Shown here: piece after piece, positions 32,930 to 41,225 of the stretch
How positions within the stretch are numbered: position 1 is the stretch's first letter
Layout of the letters: every line of letters starts with the position of its first letter
Source: Spirochaeta sp. UBA5339
GTDB taxonomy: Bacteria > Spirochaetota > Spirochaetia > DSM-2461
Length of the DNA stretch: 64,000 bases
Assembly: GCA_002408085.1 (NCBI GenBank)
Contig: DHQL01000007.1
Location: 564,259 to 628,258, forward strand
Reading direction: 5' to 3'
The notes under the pieces: generated by a model
What the model was told of the DNA's origin: nothing
Seen by the model: the letters and a program-made list of their open reading frames with translations, nothing else
Database searches by the model: none
Translations under genes and position numbers: made by a program

Positions 32930-33358
32930 ATGGATAAATCTGAATGGACAGGAAACTTTGCCCGGGAAATGGCAAAATCAATAAAGGGGCTTCAATCCAC
33001 CGAGGAAATACAAATACTGGATATTGGTATATTTCCCTGGCACGGCCTCATTGAACTGTCAGCCCTCTATTCATCGGACTTGCAAAAGGGCGGTGTTTAT
33101 GTGGACGACATAGCAGGCTGGCCCCATTACAATTTCTCAGCCAATGAAAACAGTCAATGGCCTGAAATCGGTACTATGGCCGAAGCCATGAAAACCGATT
33201 ATGCCAATGACAGGAAACAGGGGGAAGAATATTTTCTTGCTGCTGCAGAAGCTGTAAAATCCCCGGTAGTTCAATCGGCCATCGAGAAACTCAAGCGCTC
33301 AAAGGATTTCCGGGTCAATCTGATCCATCCCGATATTCCGGATAAAAAATATTTATAA
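32930..33358 (+). CDS. Hypothetical protein
   Basis: The 142-residue soluble protein has a recognisable inner motif, ILDIGIFPWHGLIELSALYS, but no family I can name. The C-terminal part is helical and basic. GAGGAAAGGAA precedes the ATG. It is the last gene of the low-GC island before the tRNA-Pro terminator. Related small proteins occur in toxin-immunity clusters, but this is only context. Confidence 0.6.
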   Translation: MDKSEWTGNFAREMAKSIKGLQSTEEIQILDIGIFPWHGLIELSALYSSDLQKGGVYVDDIAGWPHYNFSANENSQWPEIGTMAEAMKTDYANDRKQGEEYFLAAAEAVKSPVVQSAIEKLKRSKDFRVNLIHPDIPDKKYL

Positions 33359-33423
33359 AGATCCGATCATCCTCATCTAAATCCGGATATGTCCGCTTTT
33401 TGTCTACCTGACTTCCAGTGCAT

Positions 33424-33469
33424 AAAAAAAGCCTTACCAATCAACTAAACAGTTAATTGGTAAGGCTTT
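33424..33469 (-). terminator. Intrinsic terminator of tRNA-Pro
   Basis: The stem uses GCCTTACCAATCAACT (33431-33446) and its complement with one mismatch (33451-33466) around a 4-nt loop. On the minus strand seven T residues follow. The hairpin starts 9 nt after the tRNA 3' end and faces the end of the island gene on the other strand. Confidence 0.85.
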
Positions 33470-33474
33470 AAGAG

Positions 33475-33548
33475 TCGGGCTGAGAGGATTTGAACCTCCG
33501 ACCCCATGTCCCCCAGACATGTACGCTAAACCCCTGCGCTACAGCCCG
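33475..33548 (-). tRNA. tRNA-Pro (anticodon GGG)
   Basis: The 74-nt gene has acceptor arms CGGGCTG and CAGCCCG, an anticodon stem CATGT/ACATG with loop CTGGGGG giving anticodon GGG, and the TPsiC segment GGTTCAAATCC. No CCA is encoded. It reads proline codons CCC and CCT. It stands alone, with a terminator directly downstream, at the right edge of the low-GC island. Confidence 0.95.
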
Positions 33549-33612
33549 TTTTAATGCCTGTGTAAGCTACCACAGCTGTAAAAATACTTCAATATCTCCA
33601 GGCAAAGTTTTT

Positions 33613-35364
33613 TCAGGATCTCAGGAAATCTTCCCTTCCACTGTAGTTTGTAAGGGAGTCGATATTTTCTATGAACAGGTCAATGATCTCAGGGTCAAAG
33701 ATTTTGCCCCGTTCGGAGATCATATATTTGATGATTTCTGAACGTTCCATTGCCTTCCTGTAGGGTCTGTCCGAGATAAGGGCATCGTAGATATCAGAAA
33801 GTATAAAGATTCTGGCAGCCATGGGGATGTCCTCTCCCGCCAGTCCCGCAGGATAACCTGTACCGTCCCAGCGCTCATGGTGGTGGTAGATAACTGGCAC
33901 AGCCGGGCGGAGGAAGGGGATATTTATTACCGAGTCCCGGCCGATCTCGGGATGTCTTCTCATCAGGGTCCACTCATCATCGTCCAGAGGCCCCTCTTTT
34001 TTGAGAATCCTGTCGGGAATGCCAAGCTTCCCGATATCATGGAGAAAAGCGCCACGGCGGAGCTGAAGCTGCTCCTCCTCTGAAAGGTTCATTTTCCGGG
34101 CAATGTTCAGGGCGATACCGACAACTCTCCGGCTGTGGCCCTGGGTCTCAATATCTCTCAGTTCAAGAATTCTGGCCCAGGCCTGGAGGATTTCGTCATA
34201 GGATGCTTCCAGTATATCCCGGCTCTGCTTTATCTCATGGATCAGCTGTTCATTGGTCATGGCGGCACTGAGCTGGAAGAGGTTCATCTGCAGGAAGTTC
34301 AGATACGATTCATCAAGAGTACCCTTCATTCTCAGCTCAAGAAATCCTGTGGGACCGCTTGTATAGAACTCGGCGCAGAAATAGATCTCATCCTCTTCCA
34401 GCATGTCCATTTCCGGTGTTCTGACCTTCATCATCTTCAGATCATCGTTGTCCAGAAGGAGGAAGGGTTCATCAAAGTCGGGGATAATCAGGTGGTGTTC
34501 TCTCTGACCTGCGGGCAGAGCGGCAATGCAGGAAGCCGTATCGCTGCCCTTATCGGCCATGGAGAGACTGATTCCGCTGCAGTCAAGCTCCTTCTGCAGG
34601 GTTCCAAGGGCCATGTTAAGCCGCTCTTCGTAGTCCAGACGGAAGTCCATAATCACCATTCCCGCCTGTCTGAGGCTGTTGAGAAGACGGATCTGTTTAT
34701 AGCTTCTCTTCTGCAGATCCACAAGGTTCCGGTTGATATGCTGTGACTTGCTGTAGCGGCGGTCCATCCCCTTAAGGATCATGCTGATCATCAGAGAGAG
34801 GAACACATGGACGATTATGGCATTCAGAACGATGAGCCACCAGTAGTATTTCCATTCTCTGAACAGAAGATATTTACTGTCGCTTCCGGACACATAAAGA
34901 AGGGAGAGAAGGGCGAAAACAGTGATATTTATGAGCAGAAAATACCCGGGATGGTTTCTCTTTGAGAAAAGAAGTATCAGTACATAGGCGGTTCCCAGGT
35001 AGACCAGCCCCGCTCCCCTTGGGCCGGTTGTGACAATTATCATAATGCTGATGCTGTAGAATCCCCAGGCAAAGAGCAGTTCCCGGATCTTGTAGGGAAT
35101 AAAACGGGCAAACGCCAGGAAGTGGAAGGACAGGTAGAAGGATGCAACTATGACCGCCGGAACGGTCATATCTTCAATCAGAAACTGCCTGATGCTGGTA
35201 ATGACCACCACCAGACCCAGGGTCAGAAGAGTCCCGAGAAGATTGACAAAGATCACCTGCTGCCAGTAGAGGAGGGAGGAGGTATTACCCTGATCCTTCT
35301 TGCTGATCATCAGGTTTCTGGTGAGAAAATATAGCCGGTAGTAGGACAGGTTTCTCAGATCCAT
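33613..35364 (-). CDS. Membrane HD-GYP domain protein, c-di-GMP phosphodiesterase
   Basis: The 583-residue protein has roughly six to eight N-terminal membrane spans, a central GAF-like or coiled region (about 210-380) and a C-terminal HD-GYP domain. The metal-binding motifs are intact: GAFLHDIGKLGIPD, and HHHERWDGTGYP. This family hydrolyses cyclic di-GMP. I chose the Met at 35364 because AAGGA lies upstream. Membrane location suggests it senses an envelope or small-molecule signal. Confidence 0.92.
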   Translation of the reverse strand: MDLRNLSYYRLYFLTRNLMISKKDQGNTSSLLYWQQVIFVNLLGTLLTLGLVVVITSIRQFLIEDMTVPAVIVASFYLSFHFLAFARFIPYKIRELLFAWGFYSISIMIIVTTGPRGAGLVYLGTAYVLILLFSKRNHPGYFLLINITVFALLSLLYVSGSDSKYLLFREWKYYWWLIVLNAIIVHVFLSLMISMILKGMDRRYSKSQHINRNLVDLQKRSYKQIRLLNSLRQAGMVIMDFRLDYEERLNMALGTLQKELDCSGISLSMADKGSDTASCIAALPAGQREHHLIIPDFDEPFLLLDNDDLKMMKVRTPEMDMLEEDEIYFCAEFYTSGPTGFLELRMKGTLDESYLNFLQMNLFQLSAAMTNEQLIHEIKQSRDILEASYDEILQAWARILELRDIETQGHSRRVVGIALNIARKMNLSEEEQLQLRRGAFLHDIGKLGIPDRILKKEGPLDDDEWTLMRRHPEIGRDSVINIPFLRPAVPVIYHHHERWDGTGYPAGLAGEDIPMAARIFILSDIYDALISDRPYRKAMERSEIIKYMISERGKIFDPEIIDLFIENIDSLTNYSGREDFLRS

Positions 35365-35458
35365 ATTGATCCTTATAGGATAAATAATAAACCATCGATC
35401 ACCTGCCGACAAACCGAATCCACCGTCCTTTGACGAATTCGGTATTAAAACACTATGA

Positions 35459-36748
35459 TTATGCCTTAAGGTTTTCTCTTCTCAGGATATATCCCTCTTC
35501 TACGGGAACCGAGGGGATGATGGTGCAGGGTTTTCCATGGTCGATTTTTTCGATGAAATCCCCGGCGGGGTCCTTCAGTTTAAAGCCTGCATCGGCCTTG
35601 TAGAGAAGGTCGGGACCGATATACTCAATCTCCTGGCTGGTGAGAATCTGGTTCTTTACATCCAGTTCATACTCGCCGGGGGCGGTCTCTTTTCCGATGG
35701 AGCCCAGGAATTTGTAGGAGGAGGCCTCAAGCTTGCCCGTGGGCTGCTCGATCTCGTCTTTGCCGAAGTAGAAGCCTGTGGAGAACTCCCTGTGACTTAC
35801 CTTCATCAGCTCTTCCCTGAATCCCTCCAGGTCGTCGATCTTCTGTCCCTCCACAGAGTCGATCATCTTGCGGTAGGCCCTTGTAACGATGGCGGTGTAG
35901 TAGATGGACTTCATCCGGCCCTCAATCTTCAGAGAGTCTACACCGGCATCCTTCAGGTCCCGGATGTGGTCGATCATGCAGATGTCCTTGCTGGACAGGA
36001 TGGAGGTGAAGCCGTCGCCCTCGTAGATGGGGTAGTACTCCCCGGGACGCTCCTTCTCTTCCAGAACCATCTCCATATTGGCGGGACCCTCCAGGGGGCG
36101 GAAGTCCCAGCGGCAGGAGTGGGCACAGCTGCCGTCGTTGGCGGAGCGGTCGATCATCCACTTACTGAGGAAACAGCGTCCCGAGTAGGCCAGACACATG
36201 GCTCCGTGAACAAAAGTTTCGATTTCGATGTCTGGTACATCCCGTCTGATCCGTGCGATATCCTTCAGGGAGCACTCCCGTCCCAGAATGACTCTCTTGA
36301 AACCGAGGTCCCTGTAGAGTTTGACTGCATCGCTGTTGATGGCGTTGGCCTGGGTGCTCAGGTGAAGATCCCTTCCGGGGAAGCGGTCCTGAAGCTTCCG
36401 GACGATTCCCATATCACTGAGGATAAAGGCGTCGAAGGGGTAGGCCTCAAACTGGTCCAGAGAGGCGTCCAGCCGGTCCAGATCGTTGTTGTGAAAGTAT
36501 ATGTTAAGGGCACAGAAGAGCTTCTTGTCCCCTTTGATTCTTGCAATTTCTGCAGCTTCATCACCGCCGAAGTTATCGGCTTTGGCTCTCAGTGAGAAGC
36601 TGTGAAGCCCTATGTAGGCGGCATCGGCGCCGTACTGATAGGCGTATTTGAGTTTTTCAACATTTCCTGCGGGTGAAAGTAATTCCATGGCACCCATTAT
36701 GGATAAAAACGGGGTCTGGTCAAGAAGCTGAAACCTGATTGAGACCAT
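35459..36748 (-). CDS. Peptidase U32 family protein (TrhP/YegQ-like)
   Basis: The 429-residue protein belongs to the U32 collagenase-like family, whose TrhP members add 5-hydroxyuridine at tRNA position 34. Typical signatures are MELLSPAGNVEKLKYAYQYG, the cysteine segment LAYSGRCFLS and GSCAHSCRW, which bind an iron-sulfur cluster in TrhP, and DSLKIEGRMKS. The ATG at 36748 has AGGAAAA before it; an internal Met at 36688 would begin at the usual family start MELLSPAG. I keep the longer start because of the site. Confidence 0.88.
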   Translation of the reverse strand: MVSIRFQLLDQTPFLSIMGAMELLSPAGNVEKLKYAYQYGADAAYIGLHSFSLRAKADNFGGDEAAEIARIKGDKKLFCALNIYFHNNDLDRLDASLDQFEAYPFDAFILSDMGIVRKLQDRFPGRDLHLSTQANAINSDAVKLYRDLGFKRVILGRECSLKDIARIRRDVPDIEIETFVHGAMCLAYSGRCFLSKWMIDRSANDGSCAHSCRWDFRPLEGPANMEMVLEEKERPGEYYPIYEGDGFTSILSSKDICMIDHIRDLKDAGVDSLKIEGRMKSIYYTAIVTRAYRKMIDSVEGQKIDDLEGFREELMKVSHREFSTGFYFGKDEIEQPTGKLEASSYKFLGSIGKETAPGEYELDVKNQILTSQEIEYIGPDLLYKADAGFKLKDPAGDFIEKIDHGKPCTIIPSVPVEEGYILRRENLKA

Positions 36749-36829
36749 ATTCTTTTTCCTGATGGAGTATTCCGGTAACGGCGGTTTATGTTAAAATTGT
36801 CATGAAGGACAGGTTTAAGGAGTTTGGAA

Positions 36830-37909
36830 ATGACCGAAGAGCAGATACTGTGCTGGTATGGTAAAGATCCCTTTGAGGCGGGCAGAAAGCTGATGGAGGC
36901 GTCGGAAGTATGGAAAAACTGGGGCAGGAGTGAGCAGATCGGTCTGAAGCCCAACCTTGTGGTTGCCAAAAAAGCCTCTTCCGGCGCCACCACCCATTCG
37001 GAGTTCTGCGGCGGCATTATCACTTTTCTTCAGGAACAGGGCTTTGAGAATCTCAGCATCTGCGAAGGCTCCTGGGTCGGGGACCGTACCGAGAGGGCTT
37101 TCAGAACCTGCGGGTATACGGAGCTGTCAAAACAGTACGGCGTCCCTCTTGTGGATCTCCAGAAGGACAGCTCTGTCAGTGTGGAAGCAACCAATGGTGA
37201 TTACAGAATCTGCCAGTCCATTCTGAACCTGGACCGTCTTATCAATCTTCCTGTGCTCAAGGGGCACTGCCAGACGGTGATGACCTGCGCCCTGAAAAAC
37301 CTGAAGGGCTGCATTCCCGACAGCGAGAAGAGGCGCTTTCATGCGGAGGGACTCTTTCAGCCCATTGCCGATCTTAATGAGGTTCTGAGGGCCGATCTTA
37401 TACTTGTGGATGCTCTGGCCGGAGATCCCGATTTTGAGGAGGGTGGAAACCCCCAGACTCTCAACCTCTTTATGGCCGCCCTTGATCCTGTTCTTCTGGA
37501 CAGCTACGGCTGTTCTCTTCTCGGTCTCTCAACCGCCGATGTTCCCTATATTGCAAAGGCTGCGGCCCTGGGAGCCGGGTCCATGAATCTGAATGAAAAT
37601 ATACTGGTCAATCTGAATAAGGGTGAGGGGTTCGGAACACTGCAGCGCTCGTCCCTGGCCAGAGCCTATGCCTCCCATATTCATGAGAAAGGCGCCTGCA
37701 GTGCCTGTTATGCTTCCCTTGTACAGGCCTTGAAGGTGCTGGATGAAGAGGGGTTTTCCATTCCCGGGACTGTCAGTATAGGTCAGGGATTCCGCGGTCA
37801 GCAGCCGGATGGACCGGGAATCGGCAACTGTCTGAAGGGCTGTTCCTCATTTACTCCCGGCTGTCCTCCCGAGAGTTCGGAGATTGTGGAATTTCTGAAA
37901 CACAGCTGA
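36830..37909 (+). CDS. DUF362 domain-containing protein
   Basis: The 359-residue protein has the DUF362 pattern: IGLKPNLVVAKKASSGATTH, INLPVLKGHCQTVMTCALKNLKGC, and LILVDALAGDPDFEEGGNP. A cysteine-rich C-terminus (GACSACYASL, then NCLKGCSSFTPGCPP) may hold an iron-sulfur cluster or zinc. The function of DUF362 is not established; redox or metal roles have been proposed. AAGGAG lies 8 nt before the ATG at 36830. The gene ends 79 nt before an AT-rich promoter-like stretch. Confidence 0.85.
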   Translation: MTEEQILCWYGKDPFEAGRKLMEASEVWKNWGRSEQIGLKPNLVVAKKASSGATTHSEFCGGIITFLQEQGFENLSICEGSWVGDRTERAFRTCGYTELSKQYGVPLVDLQKDSSVSVEATNGDYRICQSILNLDRLINLPVLKGHCQTVMTCALKNLKGCIPDSEKRRFHAEGLFQPIADLNEVLRADLILVDALAGDPDFEEGGNPQTLNLFMAALDPVLLDSYGCSLLGLSTADVPYIAKAAALGAGSMNLNENILVNLNKGEGFGTLQRSSLARAYASHIHEKGACSACYASLVQALKVLDEEGFSIPGTVSIGQGFRGQQPDGPGIGNCLKGCSSFTPGCPPESSEIVEFLKHS

Positions 37910-37987
37910 AATTCTCCAGAGATTGATCAAAAAAGAGAAAAAAAAGGCAGAAAATAATGAAAAATTCATTCTGATTAAACAGATTTC

Positions 37988-38109
37988 TTACAGATGCCGA
38001 TGTATATTACGTATACATTATGAATATTCAATCGGTAAGTGAGGCATTGAGACCTCAAAAAGGCCGGATGATATATACGACCCCGGGACAATGAAGCGGG
38101 GTTTTTTTA
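37988..38109 (+). ncRNA. Putative small RNA with own promoter and terminator
   Basis: No protein is encoded in 37910-38138. A possible promoter TTACAG-N18-TATACA (37988-38017) has ATGTATA-N5-TATACAT (38000-38018) overlapping its -10, which could be an operator. Downstream are a hairpin TGAGG-N8-CCTCA (38040-38057) and a terminator: CCCCG (38081-38085) pairing CGGGG (38097-38101), followed by seven T residues. A transcript of about 85 nt is predicted. I recognise no riboswitch consensus. Confidence 0.5.
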
Positions 38110-38138
38110 CGCCCTGATATCTGTACGGCGGGGAATTG

Positions 38139-38546
38139 TCAATCCTGCAGGTCGGTTATATTATGAACCACCCAGACGACCTTATGAAGCTGTTCTTCGG
38201 CATCGTAGTCCAGGGGGTAGAGGTTCCCCCGAAATTTCTGAAGTTTATCAGGCCCGTCGGTCAGTCTTTCCAGAAAGTCAGAGGCCGTTAGAGAGTATTC
38301 CACCTCCAGAGCCTTTTTCTCCTCAACCACCCTGTCCAGAAGGGACTGGAAAAATTCTGCCTTTTCCCTGCTCAGGACTTCCGGATAACTCTTGCCTATC
38401 AGCACGGAACCGTCGGAGTAGAGGGCCCTGTTACTGCCTCCCAGCAGACTGAGATACCGTCCTGTATGGCTCATTATAAAGACAATAGTATTGTCTTCCT
38501 GCAGAACATCAACAATCTGCTCCTGAAGATCCGTGGATAATTCCAT
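38139..38546 (-). CDS. Single-domain PAS protein
   Basis: The 135-residue protein is one PAS fold: NTIVFIMSHTGRYLSLLGG at the N-terminus, LIGKSYPEVL, and the closing VVWVVHNITDLQD that usually leads into an output domain. Here no output domain follows. A GGGAGGTG site precedes the ATG. It probably acts as a partner sensor for another signalling protein; this is inference. Confidence 0.8.
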   Translation of the reverse strand: MELSTDLQEQIVDVLQEDNTIVFIMSHTGRYLSLLGGSNRALYSDGSVLIGKSYPEVLSREKAEFFQSLLDRVVEEKKALEVEYSLTASDFLERLTDGPDKLQKFRGNLYPLDYDAEEQLHKVVWVVHNITDLQD

Positions 38547-38675
38547 TGAACACCTCCCGGGACTTAGATTCTAATATACCGATATCTCCCTGTAAACGTG
38601 GACAATCGTTATTTTTATAACTATAAGGGTTTCCCGGGCTTTTTTGGGGTTAATAGAGAGCCTCTGCAAAGAGGA

Positions 38676-41009
38676 TCAGAAAAGATCCAGCTGTCTGCCG
38701 TGGCAGAGTTCATCGAAGCTGAGGCCCATGAAGGGGAGTACCGCGTCTGCCAGGGGGCGTATCTGCTTCTCAATATAGTGTTCGTAATCCGGTTCTTCGG
38801 GATTCAGCTGTATCGGTACCGGTCCCTCTGCCGTCATAATGTACTCCACAGTCCTGATCTTGTGCCTCTGGTCTATGGGGAGGAGGAGGGCGGCCTTCAC
38901 ATGGGGGGGGACGTTCTTTGTATACTCCTCGGGTGCCTTGCTGAGGCCCTTGCGGTAGACCAGCTCCGAGTCCATCTTCCCCTCTCTCAGGTCCTCAATA
39001 TATGCCTTGATCCAGGAGGCGGCATCCATATTGTTGAAAAACTGCCGGTAGAGCTCGTACTGAAAGTTTCGGGCCATCTCGGTCCAGTCGGAGCGGACAA
39101 ACTCCATTCCCGTAAACTCAAGGGTTTTGATTCCCCCCTTGTCCAGAAGACCGGCGTAGCGCTTCCGGGCTCCCGTATCGGAGCCTCTCAGGCTGGGAAG
39201 GAAGAAACGGCTGTAGAGCTTTTCAAATTCGATTTCCAGATGGGAGAAGACACTGGACTCCTCCATAATCTTCCTCTCCATAAAGTGGTTCACCCTGTCG
39301 GCAATTCTCTGGCCTGCCTCCCGGGGGCTGCGGCGCTCACCCTCCTTGAGGCAGACAAATACAGAGTCCGTATCGCCGTAGATAACCTTGTACTCCTCCT
39401 GCCGCAGGTGGCGGACGGTTTCCTTGAGAATCCACTGTCCTGTTCCGGTGATGGCCCTGGGAAGGTCGGGGTTGTAGAACCGGCAGGCGGGGGTGCCCAT
39501 GGCTCCGTAGAAGGAGTTCATCAGAATCTTGATGGCCTGGGAGAGGTGATCGTTCTTTTTCTCCTTTGCCCGCTGCCGCAGTTCCATCTTTTCTGCCAGA
39601 AACTCGGGGAGGATCGTTTCTGTCCGGGAGAAGCTGTGTCCCGTGGGGGTGGTGAGGCTGTTGTCCGCCTTTCTGATCAGGGCCAGGGGATCGATATGAA
39701 AGGTACGGATCACCGAGGGATAGAGGCTCTTGAAGTCCAGGACAATCACATCCTCGTAGAGTCCCGGTTCCTCGGAGAACACATAGCCTCCTGCGGCGCT
39801 CTCGGCCGCCTGAACATCCGAGGTATCCGGGGCCACAAGACCGTGACGGTGGAGGCGGGGGAGATAGAAGAAGTCAAAGGCTGCCACCGTACGGTTTACC
39901 TGGTCCAGGGGCATTCCCGTCATCTCCCGTCGTGCGAGGATCAGGCCCAGCAGGTCCGTCTTCTTCAGAATGTCTGTTACAAGGATGCAGTCCTCCAGGT
40001 TGTACTTTGCCAGACTCTCCGGGTCCTCCCGGTAGCGGCGTTCGATCTCCTGGACCTTGGAGGCGCCGTCCTCATTGGCCTCCTTGATATCCTTGCCCCG
40101 GCCAAGGAGCTCCTGGGCCACCGTTTCGAGTTTGAAATTTTCGAATTTGTAGAAGTTCTGCTTCATTGTCTGCAGGCTGTCGATAACCTGTCGTCCCCGG
40201 CATTCGGCGGAATAGAATCCCGCCCGGCTTTCCTTGATCTTTACAGGCTGTCTGTCCCGTCCGGGATTGAAGGGGATTCCATGGACTCTGCAGCGCTCGG
40301 CCAGCACCGTCAGGTCGAAGCCGATTACATGCCAGCCGGTAATGATGTCGGGGTCCCACTTCTCTATCCATCTCAAAAAGGCCTTCAGGGTGTCCGCCTC
40401 ACCGGCACAGAACTGAATGTCCCCCTTGGTACCGCTGTGGTCCGAGTGGATCAGAACCTTTCTGAACTCCTCAATAACCGCGTTATATCCGCTTCCGTGA
40501 AAGGCAATGGAGTAGATCTCTCCGGTGCCTGATGTTTCAATATCAATGGAGAGGACCCGGAGTTCAGGCTGCCAGCTCTCTTCCACAGGGAGGGCTGTGA
40601 TCTTCGGGTTGATATAGAGTGTGCCCCCTTCAATCTGCCTGCCCTGTCCCTCCCAGCTGATCCGGCCGGTGATAAAGCGTTCCATCAGGTAACGGTCGCA
40701 GGGGTAGATATCGCTCTCATACATCCTGATTCCCCTTTCGGTCAGCTTCTCTCTGCAGGCGTAGAACTGATGCATTGAGTGAAAGTAGAGGGCATCCACC
40801 GGGGCTCCGGCATAGTCGGTCAGTTTCAGGGGCTTGCGGTGGGAGAACTCCACCGGGGGAAGCTCGCTGTTGCCGGGGACAAAGAGAACAGGATTGTTAT
40901 CGGTTATGCGGATAAAAAATGGGCCTTCCGGACCGATTCCGCTCAGGTGGATCTCATGTCTCGCCTTGTTGTCCAGACTTTCTGCTGTCAGAATATAACC
41001 GAGAGGCAT
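38676..41009 (-). CDS. polB: DNA polymerase II (family B)
   Basis: The 777-residue polymerase matches E. coli Pol II in size. The exonuclease motifs are LSIDIETSG, GWHVIGFDLTVL and YNLEDCILVTDIL; the polymerase motifs are DFKSLYPSVIRTF, KILMNSFYGAMGT and YGDTDSVFV. It has 3'-5' proofreading and polymerase activity in repair and lesion bypass. I chose the Met at 41009, preceded by AGGAG. Family B polymerases are uncommon in spirochaetes in my experience, and the exonuclease I gene lies 6.6 kb further on. Confidence 0.95.
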   Translation of the reverse strand: MPLGYILTAESLDNKARHEIHLSGIGPEGPFFIRITDNNPVLFVPGNSELPPVEFSHRKPLKLTDYAGAPVDALYFHSMHQFYACREKLTERGIRMYESDIYPCDRYLMERFITGRISWEGQGRQIEGGTLYINPKITALPVEESWQPELRVLSIDIETSGTGEIYSIAFHGSGYNAVIEEFRKVLIHSDHSGTKGDIQFCAGEADTLKAFLRWIEKWDPDIITGWHVIGFDLTVLAERCRVHGIPFNPGRDRQPVKIKESRAGFYSAECRGRQVIDSLQTMKQNFYKFENFKLETVAQELLGRGKDIKEANEDGASKVQEIERRYREDPESLAKYNLEDCILVTDILKKTDLLGLILARREMTGMPLDQVNRTVAAFDFFYLPRLHRHGLVAPDTSDVQAAESAAGGYVFSEEPGLYEDVIVLDFKSLYPSVIRTFHIDPLALIRKADNSLTTPTGHSFSRTETILPEFLAEKMELRQRAKEKKNDHLSQAIKILMNSFYGAMGTPACRFYNPDLPRAITGTGQWILKETVRHLRQEEYKVIYGDTDSVFVCLKEGERRSPREAGQRIADRVNHFMERKIMEESSVFSHLEIEFEKLYSRFFLPSLRGSDTGARKRYAGLLDKGGIKTLEFTGMEFVRSDWTEMARNFQYELYRQFFNNMDAASWIKAYIEDLREGKMDSELVYRKGLSKAPEEYTKNVPPHVKAALLLPIDQRHKIRTVEYIMTAEGPVPIQLNPEEPDYEHYIEKQIRPLADAVLPFMGLSFDELCHGRQLDLF

Positions 41010-41225
41010 CCTCTTCTCCTGTGTTCTTTGTTTTTCCGGCGGCAACCGTGAGAGTGAGTATAAGCCGGATGGGCTGTTTTTTGCAAAATACCCGTTAAAA
41101 TCCCTTCAGGAAGATATGCGGGAGTGAAGAGAATCCTTTCCCAATCCCCCTTTATGGGTTACAATCAGCCCTGTTCTACCAGAGCGCTCTGCCGCTCCCA
41201 ATCAACAACACAGGAGACAACTCCC

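Noticed and set aside
35537..36595. A 352-codon frame antisense to the U32 gene
   Set aside because: No domain or start signal; the U32 protein on the other strand is clear.
38598..40532. A 644-codon open frame antisense to polB
   Set aside because: It carries no recognisable domain and mirrors polB codon structure; polB motifs are unambiguous.
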